Of a stretch of 39,641 bases of DNA, positions 7,864-16,172 are shown piece by piece. The translations under genes and the position numbers were made by a program. Origin of the DNA: a virus; the IMG/VR virus record IMGVR_UViG_3300022204_000009, positions 1-39,641 of that record; one strand, written 5' to 3'. The notes under the pieces were generated by a model. It searched no databases, had not been told where the DNA came from, and saw only the letters and a program-made list of their open reading frames with translations. Within the stretch, counting starts at the first letter, position 1. The number at the start of each line of letters is the position of its first letter.

Positions 7864-8726
7864 TTTTAGGAAAACACCGCGATCAACGCACGGCTGAATC
7901 AGTGGCTCGTTTCTGGGGCAAGACTTTATCCAAAGATGAAAAACAGTGGTACAGCATCAACACCACGAACAGCGACCAGGCTGAGATTTTAATTTATGAC
8001 GTGATCGGCTGGCCGTTCATCGATGCTGAAACCTTCGTGCGCGAACTGACCGCGATCAATGCACCGAACATTAAAGTGCGCATCAACAGTCCAGGTGGTG
8101 ATGTCATGGATGGCACGGCTATCTATAACGCACTGCGCGCGCATCCTGCACAAGTCACCACCGTTGTCGAAGGCATGGCCGCATCAATGGCCTCAGTAAT
8201 TGCGTTAGCGGGTGATCACGTCGAGATTGCCGACAACGCTTACTTCATGATTCACAACCCGTGGACAATCGGCTGGGGTGACGAACACGCACTGCGCGAC
8301 ATTGCAGACTTACTCGGTCGCATTGGCAACACACTGGCGCAAACCTACGCCAAAAAAACTGGCAGCAAAGTCGCTGACATTAAAGCATTGATGGATGCTG
8401 AGACCTGGTTCATCGGCAGCGAAGCCAAAGACGCTGGCTTTGTCGATGCTGTTGTCGGTGATGTAGAAGCTACCGCACGATTTGAACTGGGCATGTTTGA
8501 CCATGCACCTAAAGCGCTGAAATCGGCACCGCGTTCATTCGCGGAAAACCCGCCCAGTGCAAAAGAATTAGAACAGCTCCTGCGCGATGCAGGTTTTAGC
8601 CGTTCACAGTCCGCTGCTATTACCAGCAACGGACACAAGGCCATTCGCCAGCGCGATGCTGATGAGGATGTTCTTCTCGCAATACAAAACTTAACTTTAA
8701 CAATGAATACCGGAGAACAATTATGA
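7860..8726 (+). CDS. Head maturation protease, ClpP-like (S14)
   Basis: A 288-residue serine protease of the ClpP-like prohead type. The INSPGGDVMDG segment (76-85) forms the oxyanion region, the nucleophile is probably Ser109 in GMAASMAS, and the catalytic His is probably His132 in FMIHNP. The C-terminal 80 residues are variable. It should cut the N-terminal delta domain off the major capsid protein during maturation. It overlaps portal and capsid genes by four bases on each side. Confidence 0.94.
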   Translation: MILGKHRDQRTAESVARFWGKTLSKDEKQWYSINTTNSDQAEILIYDVIGWPFIDAETFVRELTAINAPNIKVRINSPGGDVMDGTAIYNALRAHPAQVTTVVEGMAASMASVIALAGDHVEIADNAYFMIHNPWTIGWGDEHALRDIADLLGRIGNTLAQTYAKKTGSKVADIKALMDAETWFIGSEAKDAGFVDAVVGDVEATARFELGMFDHAPKALKSAPRSFAENPPSAKELEQLLRDAGFSRSQSAAITSNGHKAIRQRDADEDVLLAIQNLTLTMNTGEQL

Positions 8727-9949
8727 GTGAAGCACTCGCAAAGGCTGTCGAAAATCTTGGCAGTAGTTTTGAGCAGTTTAAAAACGCCAACGATCTGCGT
8801 CTGGCTGAAGTAGAAAAGAAAGGCACGGCTTCCGCTGAACTAAGGGAAAAGGTTGATACCATCAGCGCGGCGGTGGGTGAGTTCCAGAAAATCAAAGACC
8901 AGATCGATGCTATCGAAGCCGCTGCCAATCGTGGCGCTCTGGGCGGCGGTGGTGCGGTTGATAGCAAAGCCATCATCGAACACAGCGAAGGCTTCAACGG
9001 CTTCATGCGCCGTGGTATTGATGACGGTCTGCGTGCCCTGGAAATTAATGCGGGCCTGACTACACAGTCAGATCCTGATGGCGGCATGATTGTGCCGGTT
9101 GAAGTGGACAAGGAAATTGTTCGCCTCGCAGGCACGATGTCGGTCATGCGGTCACTGGCCACGGTGCGTCCTGTTGGTTCTGCGGTTTACAAAAAAATCA
9201 TCAATAAAGGCGGCTCGACTTCCGGATGGGTTGGTGAGGAAGAAACTCGCTCTGAAACAAACACACCTGTTTTGGCCGCGCTTGAATTTCCAACTATGGA
9301 ACTTTACGCCGAGCCACATGCTACGCAGACGATGCTGGATGACAACGAATTTAATGTTGAGTCGTGGTTAGCTGACGAAGTCGCTATCGAGTTTGTCGAA
9401 CAGGAAGGTGCGGCCTTTATTACCGGCAACGGCGTTAAACGGCCGCGTGGTATTTTGGGCTATGACACAGTAGCCAATGCCTCATGGATACACGGCAAAC
9501 TGGGTTTTGTTACCTCGGGCGCGGCGGCTGATTTTGCGGCAGCACCAGACGGCGGCAATGCGCTAATTAATCTGCAGCACTCACTCAAGTCAGTCTACCG
9601 TAGCAACGGCACGTTCCTGATGAATGACCTGACGATGGCGGCAGTGCGTCAACTCAAAGACGGTAACGGCGCTTACCTATGGCGTCCGGGTATAGAGGCA
9701 GGCGCATCCAATACCCTACTGGGCAAACCTGTTGCGATTGATGACACCATGCCGGATGTTGCTGCTAACGCATTTGCAATTGCCTTCGGTGATTTCCGTC
9801 GTGGTTACGTTATCACTGACCGCATGGGCGTGCGCGTGTTGCGTGACCCATACACAAATAAGCCGTTCGTCAAGTTCTACACCACCAAGCGCGTTGGTGG
9901 CGGTGTGCAAAACTTCCAGGCTATCAAGTTGCTGAAAATCGCAGCTTAA
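8723..9949 (+). CDS. Major capsid protein (HK97 fold)
   Basis: A 408-residue capsid protein. The first 100 or so residues are a charged coiled-coil scaffold (delta domain: LRLAEVEKKGTASAELREKV), which the upstream protease would remove. The HK97 body follows, with GGMIVPVEVDKEIVRLAG, ARXX-like capsid segments, GNGVKRPRGIL and the typical end GDFRRGYVITDRMGVRVLRD with FVKFYTTKRVGGG. An intrinsic terminator follows. Confidence 0.96.
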   Translation: MSEALAKAVENLGSSFEQFKNANDLRLAEVEKKGTASAELREKVDTISAAVGEFQKIKDQIDAIEAAANRGALGGGGAVDSKAIIEHSEGFNGFMRRGIDDGLRALEINAGLTTQSDPDGGMIVPVEVDKEIVRLAGTMSVMRSLATVRPVGSAVYKKIINKGGSTSGWVGEEETRSETNTPVLAALEFPTMELYAEPHATQTMLDDNEFNVESWLADEVAIEFVEQEGAAFITGNGVKRPRGILGYDTVANASWIHGKLGFVTSGAAADFAAAPDGGNALINLQHSLKSVYRSNGTFLMNDLTMAAVRQLKDGNGAYLWRPGIEAGASNTLLGKPVAIDDTMPDVAANAFAIAFGDFRRGYVITDRMGVRVLRDPYTNKPFVKFYTTKRVGGGVQNFQAIKLLKIAA

Positions 9950-9970
9950 TCGTAGCCACGCAGTAAACCG

Positions 9971-10003
9971 AAACGGCGGCCAGTTGGTCGCCGTTTTCTT
10001 TTT
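9971..10003 (+). terminator. Intrinsic terminator after major capsid gene
   Basis: An 11-pair stem (AAACGGCG 9971-9978 with CGCCGTTT 9989-9996, extended by GCC/GGT) closes on AGTT and is followed by a T-rich run. It would reduce read-through after the highly expressed capsid gene. Confidence 0.85.
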
Positions 10004-10036
10004 GAATATTTATTTTAAGAACGAGGAAAAATAATC

Positions 10037-10456
10037 ATGCGCGATTTGCATAACAACATTAACCCAACTGGAGTAGCTGTTACCGCTAACACGGATAACA
10101 CTGCAACGGTTTCCGGCATCATCGATTTACAGGGCTACGGTTCGCTGGAATTCCTGATTGCCACCGGCACACTGGCTGACGCTGATGCCACCTTCACTAC
10201 GCTAGTTGAAGAAGGTGACGTTGCCAATTTGTCCGACGCTGCAGCCGTTGCTGATGGCGACTTGCTAGGCACTGAAGCGCTGGCTTCATTCACCTTTGCT
10301 GAAGACGATTCTGTTTTCAAAATCGGCTACACCGGCAACAAACGCTATGTTCGCTGCACCGTGACACCGGCAGCAAACACAGGTGCAGCGCCTTTGGCGA
10401 TCATCCCTGTGTTGGGCCATCCCAACATCATACCTACTGATAACCCGCCTGCGTAG
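10037..10456 (+). CDS. Capsid-adjacent beta-rich protein, possible head decoration
   Basis: A 139-residue protein. It begins MRDLHNNINP and contains SGIIDLQGYGSLEFLIATGTLADADATFTTLVEEGD and KRYVRCTVTPAANTG, an all-beta pattern. Similar proteins lie directly after the major capsid gene in many siphoviruses and are usually left unnamed. A decoration or head-surface role is inferred from position and beta content only. Confidence 0.75.
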   Translation: MRDLHNNINPTGVAVTANTDNTATVSGIIDLQGYGSLEFLIATGTLADADATFTTLVEEGDVANLSDAAAVADGDLLGTEALASFTFAEDDSVFKIGYTGNKRYVRCTVTPAANTGAAPLAIIPVLGHPNIIPTDNPPA

Positions 10457-10457
10457 T

Positions 10458-10509
10458 CCGTAAGCAACGGAGCTGGCCGATAAGGCTGGCTCTGTTGTTG
10501 TGGTTACGG
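10458..10509 (+). other. Long structured inverted repeat between genes
   Basis: Nested pairing arms: CCGTAA (10458-10463) with TTACGG (10504-10509), CAACGGAGC (10465-10473) with GCTCTGTTG (10489-10497), and GCC with GGC around loop GATAA. There is no T-run after it, so it is not a normal intrinsic terminator. It could be an mRNA processing or stabilising structure. Confidence 0.6.
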
Positions 10510-10537
10510 GTTTCCTGAGAAACAAAGGAGCAAAACC

Positions 10538-10903
10538 GTGAAAGATTACACAGTTATAAAAGGCTTCAAAGGTTCACGCACCGGCGCGACCGTTGAAGAG
10601 TTTGTCGAAGGCAAGGTTGTGCAGCTTGATGGTGACCTTGAAAAAGTCGCTATTGACAACAAATGGGTGAAACCATCAAAAGGGCAGGCACCGCAAAAAA
10701 CTGAAAAAGTTAGCATCGATGATGATCGGGTTTTTAAACTGGTTGATGCTATTCGGGCGCTGGAATTAGATAACAAAGAACACTGGACAAATTCCGGTGC
10801 ACCGGAATGCGCAGCACTGGCGGATCTGACTGGCTCAAAAGTAAGTGCCGCTGAACGCGACGCTGCTTACCAGTATTTTATTGATAATAAAAATTACCTG
10901 TAG
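10538..10903 (+). CDS. Hypothetical head-module protein with FluMu-like C-terminal segment
   Basis: A 121-residue protein starting at GTG 10538 behind AAAGGAG. The N-terminal half (KGFKGSRTGATVEEFVEGKVVQL) looks like a small beta domain. The C-terminal half carries LVDAIRALE, HWTNSGAPECAALADLTGSKVSAAERDAAYQYF, a motif seen in Mu-like/FluMu small head proteins. Function is unknown; position between capsid and connector genes suggests a head-completion role. A strong terminator follows. Confidence 0.7.
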   Translation: MKDYTVIKGFKGSRTGATVEEFVEGKVVQLDGDLEKVAIDNKWVKPSKGQAPQKTEKVSIDDDRVFKLVDAIRALELDNKEHWTNSGAPECAALADLTGSKVSAAERDAAYQYFIDNKNYL

Positions 10904-10924
10904 AGGTAATTTTTAATTGTACAA

Positions 10925-10953
10925 AAAGAGCCGCGTATTGCGGCTCTTTTTTT
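10925..10953 (+). terminator. Intrinsic terminator
   Basis: A perfect ten-pair stem, AAAGAGCCGC (10925-10934) with GCGGCTCTTT (10940-10949), closes on GTATT and is followed by a run of T. Confidence 0.9.
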
Positions 10954-10975
10954 ATAACCAGAAGAAACAAAAATC

Positions 10976-11518
10976 ATGCGAAATGAAATAGTCACCGCTC
11001 CTGCTGAAGAACCCATTGCCCTGGCTGAAGCTAAGGCGCACGTAAGGGCCACGGATACATCAGAAGACGCATTGATCACCTCGCTGATTATTGCGGCTCG
11101 TGAATATGTCGAGGCGTACATATTAAGAAAGCTCGTTACTCAACGGTGGCGTGTTTATTACAACGATTTTTATGAACTGGTGCTGTTCGATCTAACACCA
11201 GTGTCATCCGTGTTATCGGTTAAGTATATCGACGCCGATGGCGTACTCACCACGCTGGCAGCAGATCAATACAAATTATTAAAATCTGCACCGGCCAACG
11301 TCATCGCCGCTTACGGTGTGACCTTCCCGTCGCCACGCAACGAAGCCGAAGCGGTATATGTCGAAGTTGAATGTGGTTACGGTGGTGCAGCGGCTGTGCC
11401 AGTGGCCATTAAGCAGGCCATGTTACTTTTTATTGGGCATCATTACGAAGACCGTGAAGCCGAAACACCGGCAGCCGTTAACGCCTTGCTGTCACCTTAC
11501 CGGGTGGTCACGTTCTAA
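10976..11518 (+). CDS. Head-tail connector (HK97 gp6-like)
   Basis: A 180-residue protein with the gp6-like start PAEEPIALAEAKAHVRATDTSEDALITSLIIAAREYVEAY and a beta-rich second half (VLSVKYIDADGVLTTL, VYVEVECGYGG). Such proteins form the ring below the portal. The TAATG overlap at 11518 couples it to the next connector gene. Confidence 0.9.
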   Translation: MRNEIVTAPAEEPIALAEAKAHVRATDTSEDALITSLIIAAREYVEAYILRKLVTQRWRVYYNDFYELVLFDLTPVSSVLSVKYIDADGVLTTLAADQYKLLKSAPANVIAAYGVTFPSPRNEAEAVYVEVECGYGGAAAVPVAIKQAMLLFIGHHYEDREAETPAAVNALLSPYRVVTF

Positions 11519-11838
11519 TGAAAGCAGGCACCTTACGTCACCTGGTCTCATTACAAAGCGCCACCAAAACCGAAGGTGATTATGGCGAAGACACGGAAAC
11601 ATGGACACAGTACGCAGCGCCTCGCGCCGCTATCGTACCGCTGCGCGGCGCAGAGTTTTACGCGGCTCAACAGGTCAACGCGGAAATAAATGTAAAAATA
11701 ATAATCAGATACCGTGCTGATGTAAAAGCCTCGCACCGTGTCGTGTTCGGCAGCATCACCTACGAAATCGCAGCACCACCGATCAACCCGCAAATGAAAA
11801 ACATTGAACTGCACTTAATGTGCAAAATCATTAACTAA
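11518..11838 (+). CDS. Head-tail joining adaptor
   Basis: A 106-residue head-tail adaptor of the SPP1 gp16/HK97 gp7 type. It opens MKAGTLRHLVSLQSATKTEGDYGED, then has TWTQYAAPRAAIVPLRGAEFYAAQQVNAE and a beta-rich end. It extends the connector and closes the head. The next expected genes (gp10-like, tail terminator) are delayed until 14635 by an inserted three-gene block. Confidence 0.9.
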   Translation: MKAGTLRHLVSLQSATKTEGDYGEDTETWTQYAAPRAAIVPLRGAEFYAAQQVNAEINVKIIIRYRADVKASHRVVFGSITYEIAAPPINPQMKNIELHLMCKIIN

Positions 11839-11856
11839 TAAGTACAGGAGAGAATA

Positions 11857-12372
11857 ATGGAACAGAGATTATTTGTTGGTTATGACGATGCGGGTAATAA
11901 GGTTTATCAAGTGGTTGTTGATGAGGCGAAGAAGGTTATAGAAAATCCCCTCATTGGCGTATCAGAATCATACACGATTACTATAAATGCTGCGGCTGAG
12001 TTGCCTGCAGATAGCACAGCAGTAACGCCAGCAGAGGTAATTACAGTCACGCCAACCGCAGGATTTAAACGGTGTATTGTGACTTTTTTCGCAGATGAAG
12101 GCATGACTCCATTTGCCGTTGGTGCAAATGTTACGCTCAATGCCAATGACACAACGATTGCTGCTTCTCGACTTTCCATTGCCGATTATACAGAAGGGGC
12201 TTCATTGACCAGTGCTGCATCTAAAGATGCCCACAAAGTAAGTAAAAACCGAGGGTTAATGTATGACCTTTCAGGGCTTGATTCGACAATCGAAAAAATT
12301 AGTCTTGTTGGTATTGCAACTGGTGGCACAGGTGCAGCATCTAAATCTCACATTGAATTGGTGTTTATCTAA
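11857..12372 (+). CDS. Unknown beta-rich protein, first of an inserted three-gene block
   Basis: A 171-residue protein I do not recognise. It opens EQRLFVGYDDAGNKVYQVVVDEA and is mostly beta and small residues, with many Thr, Ala and Val and a segment TITINAAAELPADST; it ends GAASKSHIELVFI. A good AGGAGAG site precedes it and its stop overlaps the next start (TAATG). The three genes look visibly more A+T-rich than the connectors before and tail genes after them, suggesting a later insertion. It may be a virion or fibre-associated protein. Confidence 0.7.
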   Translation: MEQRLFVGYDDAGNKVYQVVVDEAKKVIENPLIGVSESYTITINAAAELPADSTAVTPAEVITVTPTAGFKRCIVTFFADEGMTPFAVGANVTLNANDTTIAASRLSIADYTEGASLTSAASKDAHKVSKNRGLMYDLSGLDSTIEKISLVGIATGGTGAASKSHIELVFI

Positions 12373-13145
12373 TGAAAAACAATCTACTCACACTCGGACA
12401 AAAAGACCGTAGCTTAATTTTGCCATCCGTTTTAGGCAAAGGATTTTTCTACGGAATGTACGCGGGCAATACCAGCATTGTTGATAAATTTGGTTTGGCT
12501 GCTGATATAGGCAAGACTGGTGTTACTGGTGATGTCAGTACAAATGCAGGCTGGTTTACAGGTAATGGTGCAGACCATTATGAAAGTCTAACTGATACTC
12601 ACATGCACGATGTGTTAAGTCTAGGCTTGACAGAGCAATTAATACTGACTTTTGATTTGTTTCTTGCTGCCGGATGGGCAGCAAATGATGCAGCTATGTC
12701 ATACGGCAGATACACTTCAACAGTCGGCGGGTTTGTCGCAATGGTACTAAGCACAAACAGGGTTCGATTTGACTATCGAGCTGTAGGTGGTAGTCAGTTA
12801 AGTGTTGCCACTTCAGCGGTGATGGCCAACGATGTGCGGCACACAGTTACTTTTGATGTAAACGTGGGCGCAGGTACAGTTGACACTTATGTGGATGGTG
12901 CTGTTTCTGGCGGGGCTTCTGGCGTTGCTTTTGGCACTCCAGTGACAAATGAACAAACAGGTGGTTTATTTATCGCTGCCCGCATGGGAGCATCAGCAGC
13001 AGATAGCCAAATGGATGCTACTGGCAGAATGGCAAACCTACTTGCTTTTAAACCTGCGGTTGTGGATACCTCTTTGGCACTAGCAATAAACACTGAAATG
13101 TATAATCAGCGCCATGAAATTCCGTGGGCAATTGAGGGTAAATAA
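12372..13145 (+). CDS. LamG/concanavalin-like domain protein
   Basis: A 257-residue protein. A jelly-roll lectin-like pattern is visible: NAGWFTGNGADHYESLTDTHMHDVLS, TEQLILTFDLFL, then RHTVTFDVNVGAGTVDTYVDGAVSG and GGLFIAARMG, the usual strand order of LamG-type domains that bind glycans or surfaces. It is coupled by TAATG overlaps to the unknown gene before and the PhoD-like gene after. A likely idea is a virion-displayed binding protein working with the metallophosphatase; this is inference. Confidence 0.7.
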   Translation: MKNNLLTLGQKDRSLILPSVLGKGFFYGMYAGNTSIVDKFGLAADIGKTGVTGDVSTNAGWFTGNGADHYESLTDTHMHDVLSLGLTEQLILTFDLFLAAGWAANDAAMSYGRYTSTVGGFVAMVLSTNRVRFDYRAVGGSQLSVATSAVMANDVRHTVTFDVNVGAGTVDTYVDGAVSGGASGVAFGTPVTNEQTGGLFIAARMGASAADSQMDATGRMANLLAFKPAVVDTSLALAINTEMYNQRHEIPWAIEGK

Positions 13146-14491
13146 TGGCTATCACTGACTGGTGGTTAGGTGATGCTGGCGTTGACTCTGCCAGCGTGGT
13201 ATTGCGTTCAGATACCAACGGCGCAATAACAGCCAGCAAAAGTTTTTCTGGTGATACTGTGGCTGATACGTCTATTGAGGATGGGCTTGTCAGAATTGAT
13301 TTTGCAAATGTTGTCGCTGATGAAAGTGTAGATATTACTATTTCAGGTAGCACAATTACTGCACAATTAAAGCTAATGCCTGTAGATACTCCATTTTGTA
13401 TTGGCTGGTATTCCTGCATGGAAATCGGGCTACGCATGATTGCAGGCAACCAAATGATAAATAAACACAATGTTGTTGCTTCATTCGGTGAGGGCGATTT
13501 GCCATACGTGGAAAATAATATAGCTCACTGGGGAGTTTCCAAAGTTGGGGCAAGTAAAAGTGGTGGGCAAACACAAGCTAATGCCTCAGCCCACTACAGG
13601 GCTTTTATGCGTAACCCAGGCGTAAAATATTTATCTCAAAATGCGCCATTCTTTCGTATGGGTGATGATCATGAGTGGCCGGGGGACGATTGGGATCACA
13701 CAGTTGCAAACGCAAACGATCAGGGTTTAACGTTCACATTGCAATCAGAAGTAGATGACTTATTCGACAAGTTCAATAAAGCACTGACTGGCTACCAGAA
13801 AGGTAATCCGCAAAACAGTTATCCAACAGCTACGGCACAAAAGCCGTCAAACGCTGATGCAGGCACAGATGTTAATAACTATCCGCCGTCGTATTTTCGT
13901 AAACGTATCGGCAATGCTGAATTTTTCATGCTTGATTGCATATCCCATCGAAATCCTATTGCCGCCGTTGATGATGAAAATAAACACATGCTCGGTAGTG
14001 TTCAAGAGGCGTTGTTGCTTTCCGCGCTATCCGATTCCACAGCGGATTTCAAATTCATAGTGTCAAGCAAAGTATTTTTTGCTGCTGCATCGACATTTGC
14101 AAATCAGGATTCATGGGCGTGGTATCAAACCCGTCGTGACGTAATACTGGATTACATACGTGACAACAATATAACAACTGTTGCTATTTTGTCTGGCGAT
14201 CAGCACACGCCGCAAATAAGTTACGCCTTGCAATCAGAAGGTGACAACTGGGATATGTTTGAAGTTTGTGCCTGTCCTGTTGGCGTACCATTAACAGGCG
14301 TAATTGACACAGCAACAGAAAATAAAGAGCTGCTGGTTTGGGCGAATCAGGTCTACGGGATAGTTCAGGTTTTTGATACTCATTGCCTTATTGAACAATA
14401 TTCTATTGATGGCAAACGAGCGTCGAGCACAAGATTAAATGCAGGAAGTAATATCCCTGTCTTAACAAACAACCAAATTGCATTTGGATAA
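13145..14491 (+). CDS. PhoD-like metallophosphatase/phosphodiesterase
   Basis: A 448-residue protein with a beta N-terminal domain (about 1-78) followed by a metallophosphatase domain of PhoD type. Metal-site motifs: GEGDLPYVEN (115-124), RMGDDHEWPGDDW (171-183) and LSGDQHTPQIS (349-359). The PhoD-type LGSVQEALLLSALSDS lies in between. No signal peptide or Tat motif is present, unlike secreted bacterial PhoD. PhoD enzymes split phosphodiesters or phosphomonoesters in teichoic acids, phospholipids or nucleic acids. Its place among virion genes suggests a structural enzyme acting on the host surface, or a moron gene; neither is shown. Confidence 0.85.
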   Translation: MAITDWWLGDAGVDSASVVLRSDTNGAITASKSFSGDTVADTSIEDGLVRIDFANVVADESVDITISGSTITAQLKLMPVDTPFCIGWYSCMEIGLRMIAGNQMINKHNVVASFGEGDLPYVENNIAHWGVSKVGASKSGGQTQANASAHYRAFMRNPGVKYLSQNAPFFRMGDDHEWPGDDWDHTVANANDQGLTFTLQSEVDDLFDKFNKALTGYQKGNPQNSYPTATAQKPSNADAGTDVNNYPPSYFRKRIGNAEFFMLDCISHRNPIAAVDDENKHMLGSVQEALLLSALSDSTADFKFIVSSKVFFAAASTFANQDSWAWYQTRRDVILDYIRDNNITTVAILSGDQHTPQISYALQSEGDNWDMFEVCACPVGVPLTGVIDTATENKELLVWANQVYGIVQVFDTHCLIEQYSIDGKRASSTRLNAGSNIPVLTNNQIAFG

Positions 14492-14506
14492 TAGAAGAAA
14501 ACCGAA

Positions 14507-14563
14507 ATGAAAAAACTACTAGCATTAATGTTGTTCACATCCATTGGCTTAATGCTGATCTGA
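14507..14563 (+). pseudogene. 18-residue signal-peptide-like remnant or leader ORF
   Basis: An 18-codon frame starting ATG 14507 reads MKKLLALMLFTSIGLMLI and stops at 14563. This is the shape of the start of an exported or lipoprotein gene cut short. It may be the relic of a gene lost at the edge of the inserted block, or a tiny peptide. About 70 bases without a gene follow before 14635. Confidence 0.35.
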
Positions 14564-14634
14564 AATGACCACACAGCAAACAATAAAAGTTTTCTTCGCC
14601 ATGCTGAAGCATTGATCTGCAATATCTGAGTCCA

Positions 14635-15177
14635 ATGATCTCCACCAACTTCACCCCTTCAATTCCCGATCTAATCAAAGAGATTGGTGCGCTCGAAGAA
14701 GGTTTACAACGCAAGGCTGTCACCTCGGGTTTAACCGCTTCAGCGAAACCGTTGAAAGATCGGCTGAAACAAAACGCGCCATCAGACAGCGGTGCGTTGA
14801 AAGGTTCTATCGGTCAGGTGGTGTTGTCATTAACCGCGAAAGCGCGGCTGGGTTTTGCTGCAGACGTTCGCGCCATTCTGGTCGGGCCGGTGCGTAAAGC
14901 TAATTCAACACTGGGCGGTGTGACTAAAAAACGCGCACAGGGTTATAAGGCTCACTGGTTAGAAGAGGGTACGAAAGCTCACACTATAAAGCCGCGAAAA
15001 AAAGGCGGTCGCAAGGCGCTGAGTTTTGGTGGTGGTTTTGTTAAAGAAGTGAATCATCCTGGTATTAGCGCCACGCATTTTATGGGTAACGCTTACCAGC
15101 AAACACAAGCATCGGTTAACGATAACTTTTACCAGGGGCTGTCGAGATACCTCGATAAAATCCGCAAGGTAGCATAA
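14635..15177 (+). CDS. Tail completion/neck protein (HK97 gp10 family)
   Basis: A 180-residue protein of the gp10-like family: DLIKEIGALEEGLQRKAVTSGLTASAKPLKDRLKQNAPSDSGALKGSIG, then YKAHWLEEGTKAHTIKPR and HPGISATHFMGNAYQQT. These positively charged gp10-like proteins join head and tail. The start ATG 14635 is chosen because conserved sequence begins soon after. The stop overlaps the next gene (TAATG). Confidence 0.9.
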   Translation: MISTNFTPSIPDLIKEIGALEEGLQRKAVTSGLTASAKPLKDRLKQNAPSDSGALKGSIGQVVLSLTAKARLGFAADVRAILVGPVRKANSTLGGVTKKRAQGYKAHWLEEGTKAHTIKPRKKGGRKALSFGGGFVKEVNHPGISATHFMGNAYQQTQASVNDNFYQGLSRYLDKIRKVA

Positions 15178-15905
15178 TGACTGTTTCATTTATTACCACC
15201 AAGCTGACGGCTACTGCCGCGTTTCAGCAGGTTGCTGCTGCGCCTGTGTCTGTGGGTAAGCCGTCACTCGATACCGCTAAAGCATTAAAAACATTATTGC
15301 GCGCCACGTTCACGGGTGGCAGTTTCGATCCGTTAACACTGGGCAGCGAGCCGGTGCATCCGTCATTGGTATATCAACTGGTGAGTAGTGGCTGGTTGCG
15401 CCTGCAGGGTTTCGCGGTGGCTTATACCGAAACTTATGTGCTGTTCATTCGCGCGGCAACTATGTCGGCGTTAGTGACTAAAGTCGATGCCGTGGTCACG
15501 GTGATCGAAGCCGGTAGCAACGCCATCGAAGTCACTGACATGCTCACCGAATTTGATGACGTGCAAAAACTGTATCGCTGCAACATGGAAATCGCTTTCA
15601 CGCAACCGGCGGGCGATGGCACGCTGGCGGCGGCGCTGGTGTATCCGTTAGCAATCGACGGCACGCCTAACCAGTACGATGCTGATTGCTCACAACGCCG
15701 CATCAATAGCTATGGCGTCATCACGCTCACCACCGGCAACAACGTCACCACTTTGCGCGACACAGCAGAAGCCGCGCTGGTCGGTCAGTCGATGGGCGAA
15801 CAGTTCACACCGCTGCAACTGAAATCAGGCTCAGCACTGGAATTACCCGGTGGCCTGCAAGCCTGGCACGACATTTATTTTGAAACTCAATACACCACTA
15901 ACTGA
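15177..15905 (+). CDS. Tail terminator-like/minor tail protein
   Basis: A 242-residue protein in the slot of the tail terminator. Mixed alpha/beta composition with YTETYVLFIRAATMSALVTKVDAVVTVIEAGSNAIEVTDM and a C-terminal LKSGSALELPGGLQAWHDIYFETQYTTN, a pattern I have seen in siphoviral proteins placed between gp10 and the tail tube. It is longer than typical terminators (about 130-150 residues), so it may be a minor tail protein instead. Confidence 0.65.
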   Translation: MTVSFITTKLTATAAFQQVAAAPVSVGKPSLDTAKALKTLLRATFTGGSFDPLTLGSEPVHPSLVYQLVSSGWLRLQGFAVAYTETYVLFIRAATMSALVTKVDAVVTVIEAGSNAIEVTDMLTEFDDVQKLYRCNMEIAFTQPAGDGTLAAALVYPLAIDGTPNQYDADCSQRRINSYGVITLTTGNNVTTLRDTAEAALVGQSMGEQFTPLQLKSGSALELPGGLQAWHDIYFETQYTTN

Positions 15906-15916
15906 GGAAGCTAACT

Positions 15917-16132
15917 ATGTACCAACGCAAAGACAAAGACGGCAAAGTGATTACCGAGCGTGCCACTGTACAACCCACACCCGAGCAGGCGCAGAAGCAA
16001 AAGTTTCAGCGCATTGCTGATGATAATAAACAGCGTGAAGCCTTTTTGAAATCACGCGAATCGAAACCAGCGGCGGCTGAACCGGCTCCGGTTAAATCTG
16101 CAATCACCCACAAACCCGCTGCCACCGTTTAA
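15917..16132 (+). CDS. Small hypothetical protein
   Basis: A 71-residue hydrophilic protein, rich in Lys, Gln, Ala and Pro, with no predicted fold: PEQAQKQKFQRIADDNKQREAF followed by an Ala-Pro-rich tail. A GAGGAAG ribosome site precedes it. Its place before the tail tube suggests a small tail-related or assembly factor; function unknown. Confidence 0.65.
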   Translation: MYQRKDKDGKVITERATVQPTPEQAQKQKFQRIADDNKQREAFLKSRESKPAAAEPAPVKSAITHKPAATV

Positions 16133-16172
16133 CAGCAGCTCTTAAAAATTATTAATAGCAGGAGTTAGAAAA

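Noticed and set aside
8620-9162. 180-codon - strand frame over protease/capsid genes
   Set aside because: Ser/Pro/Ala-rich antisense of the capsid delta domain; no independent evidence.
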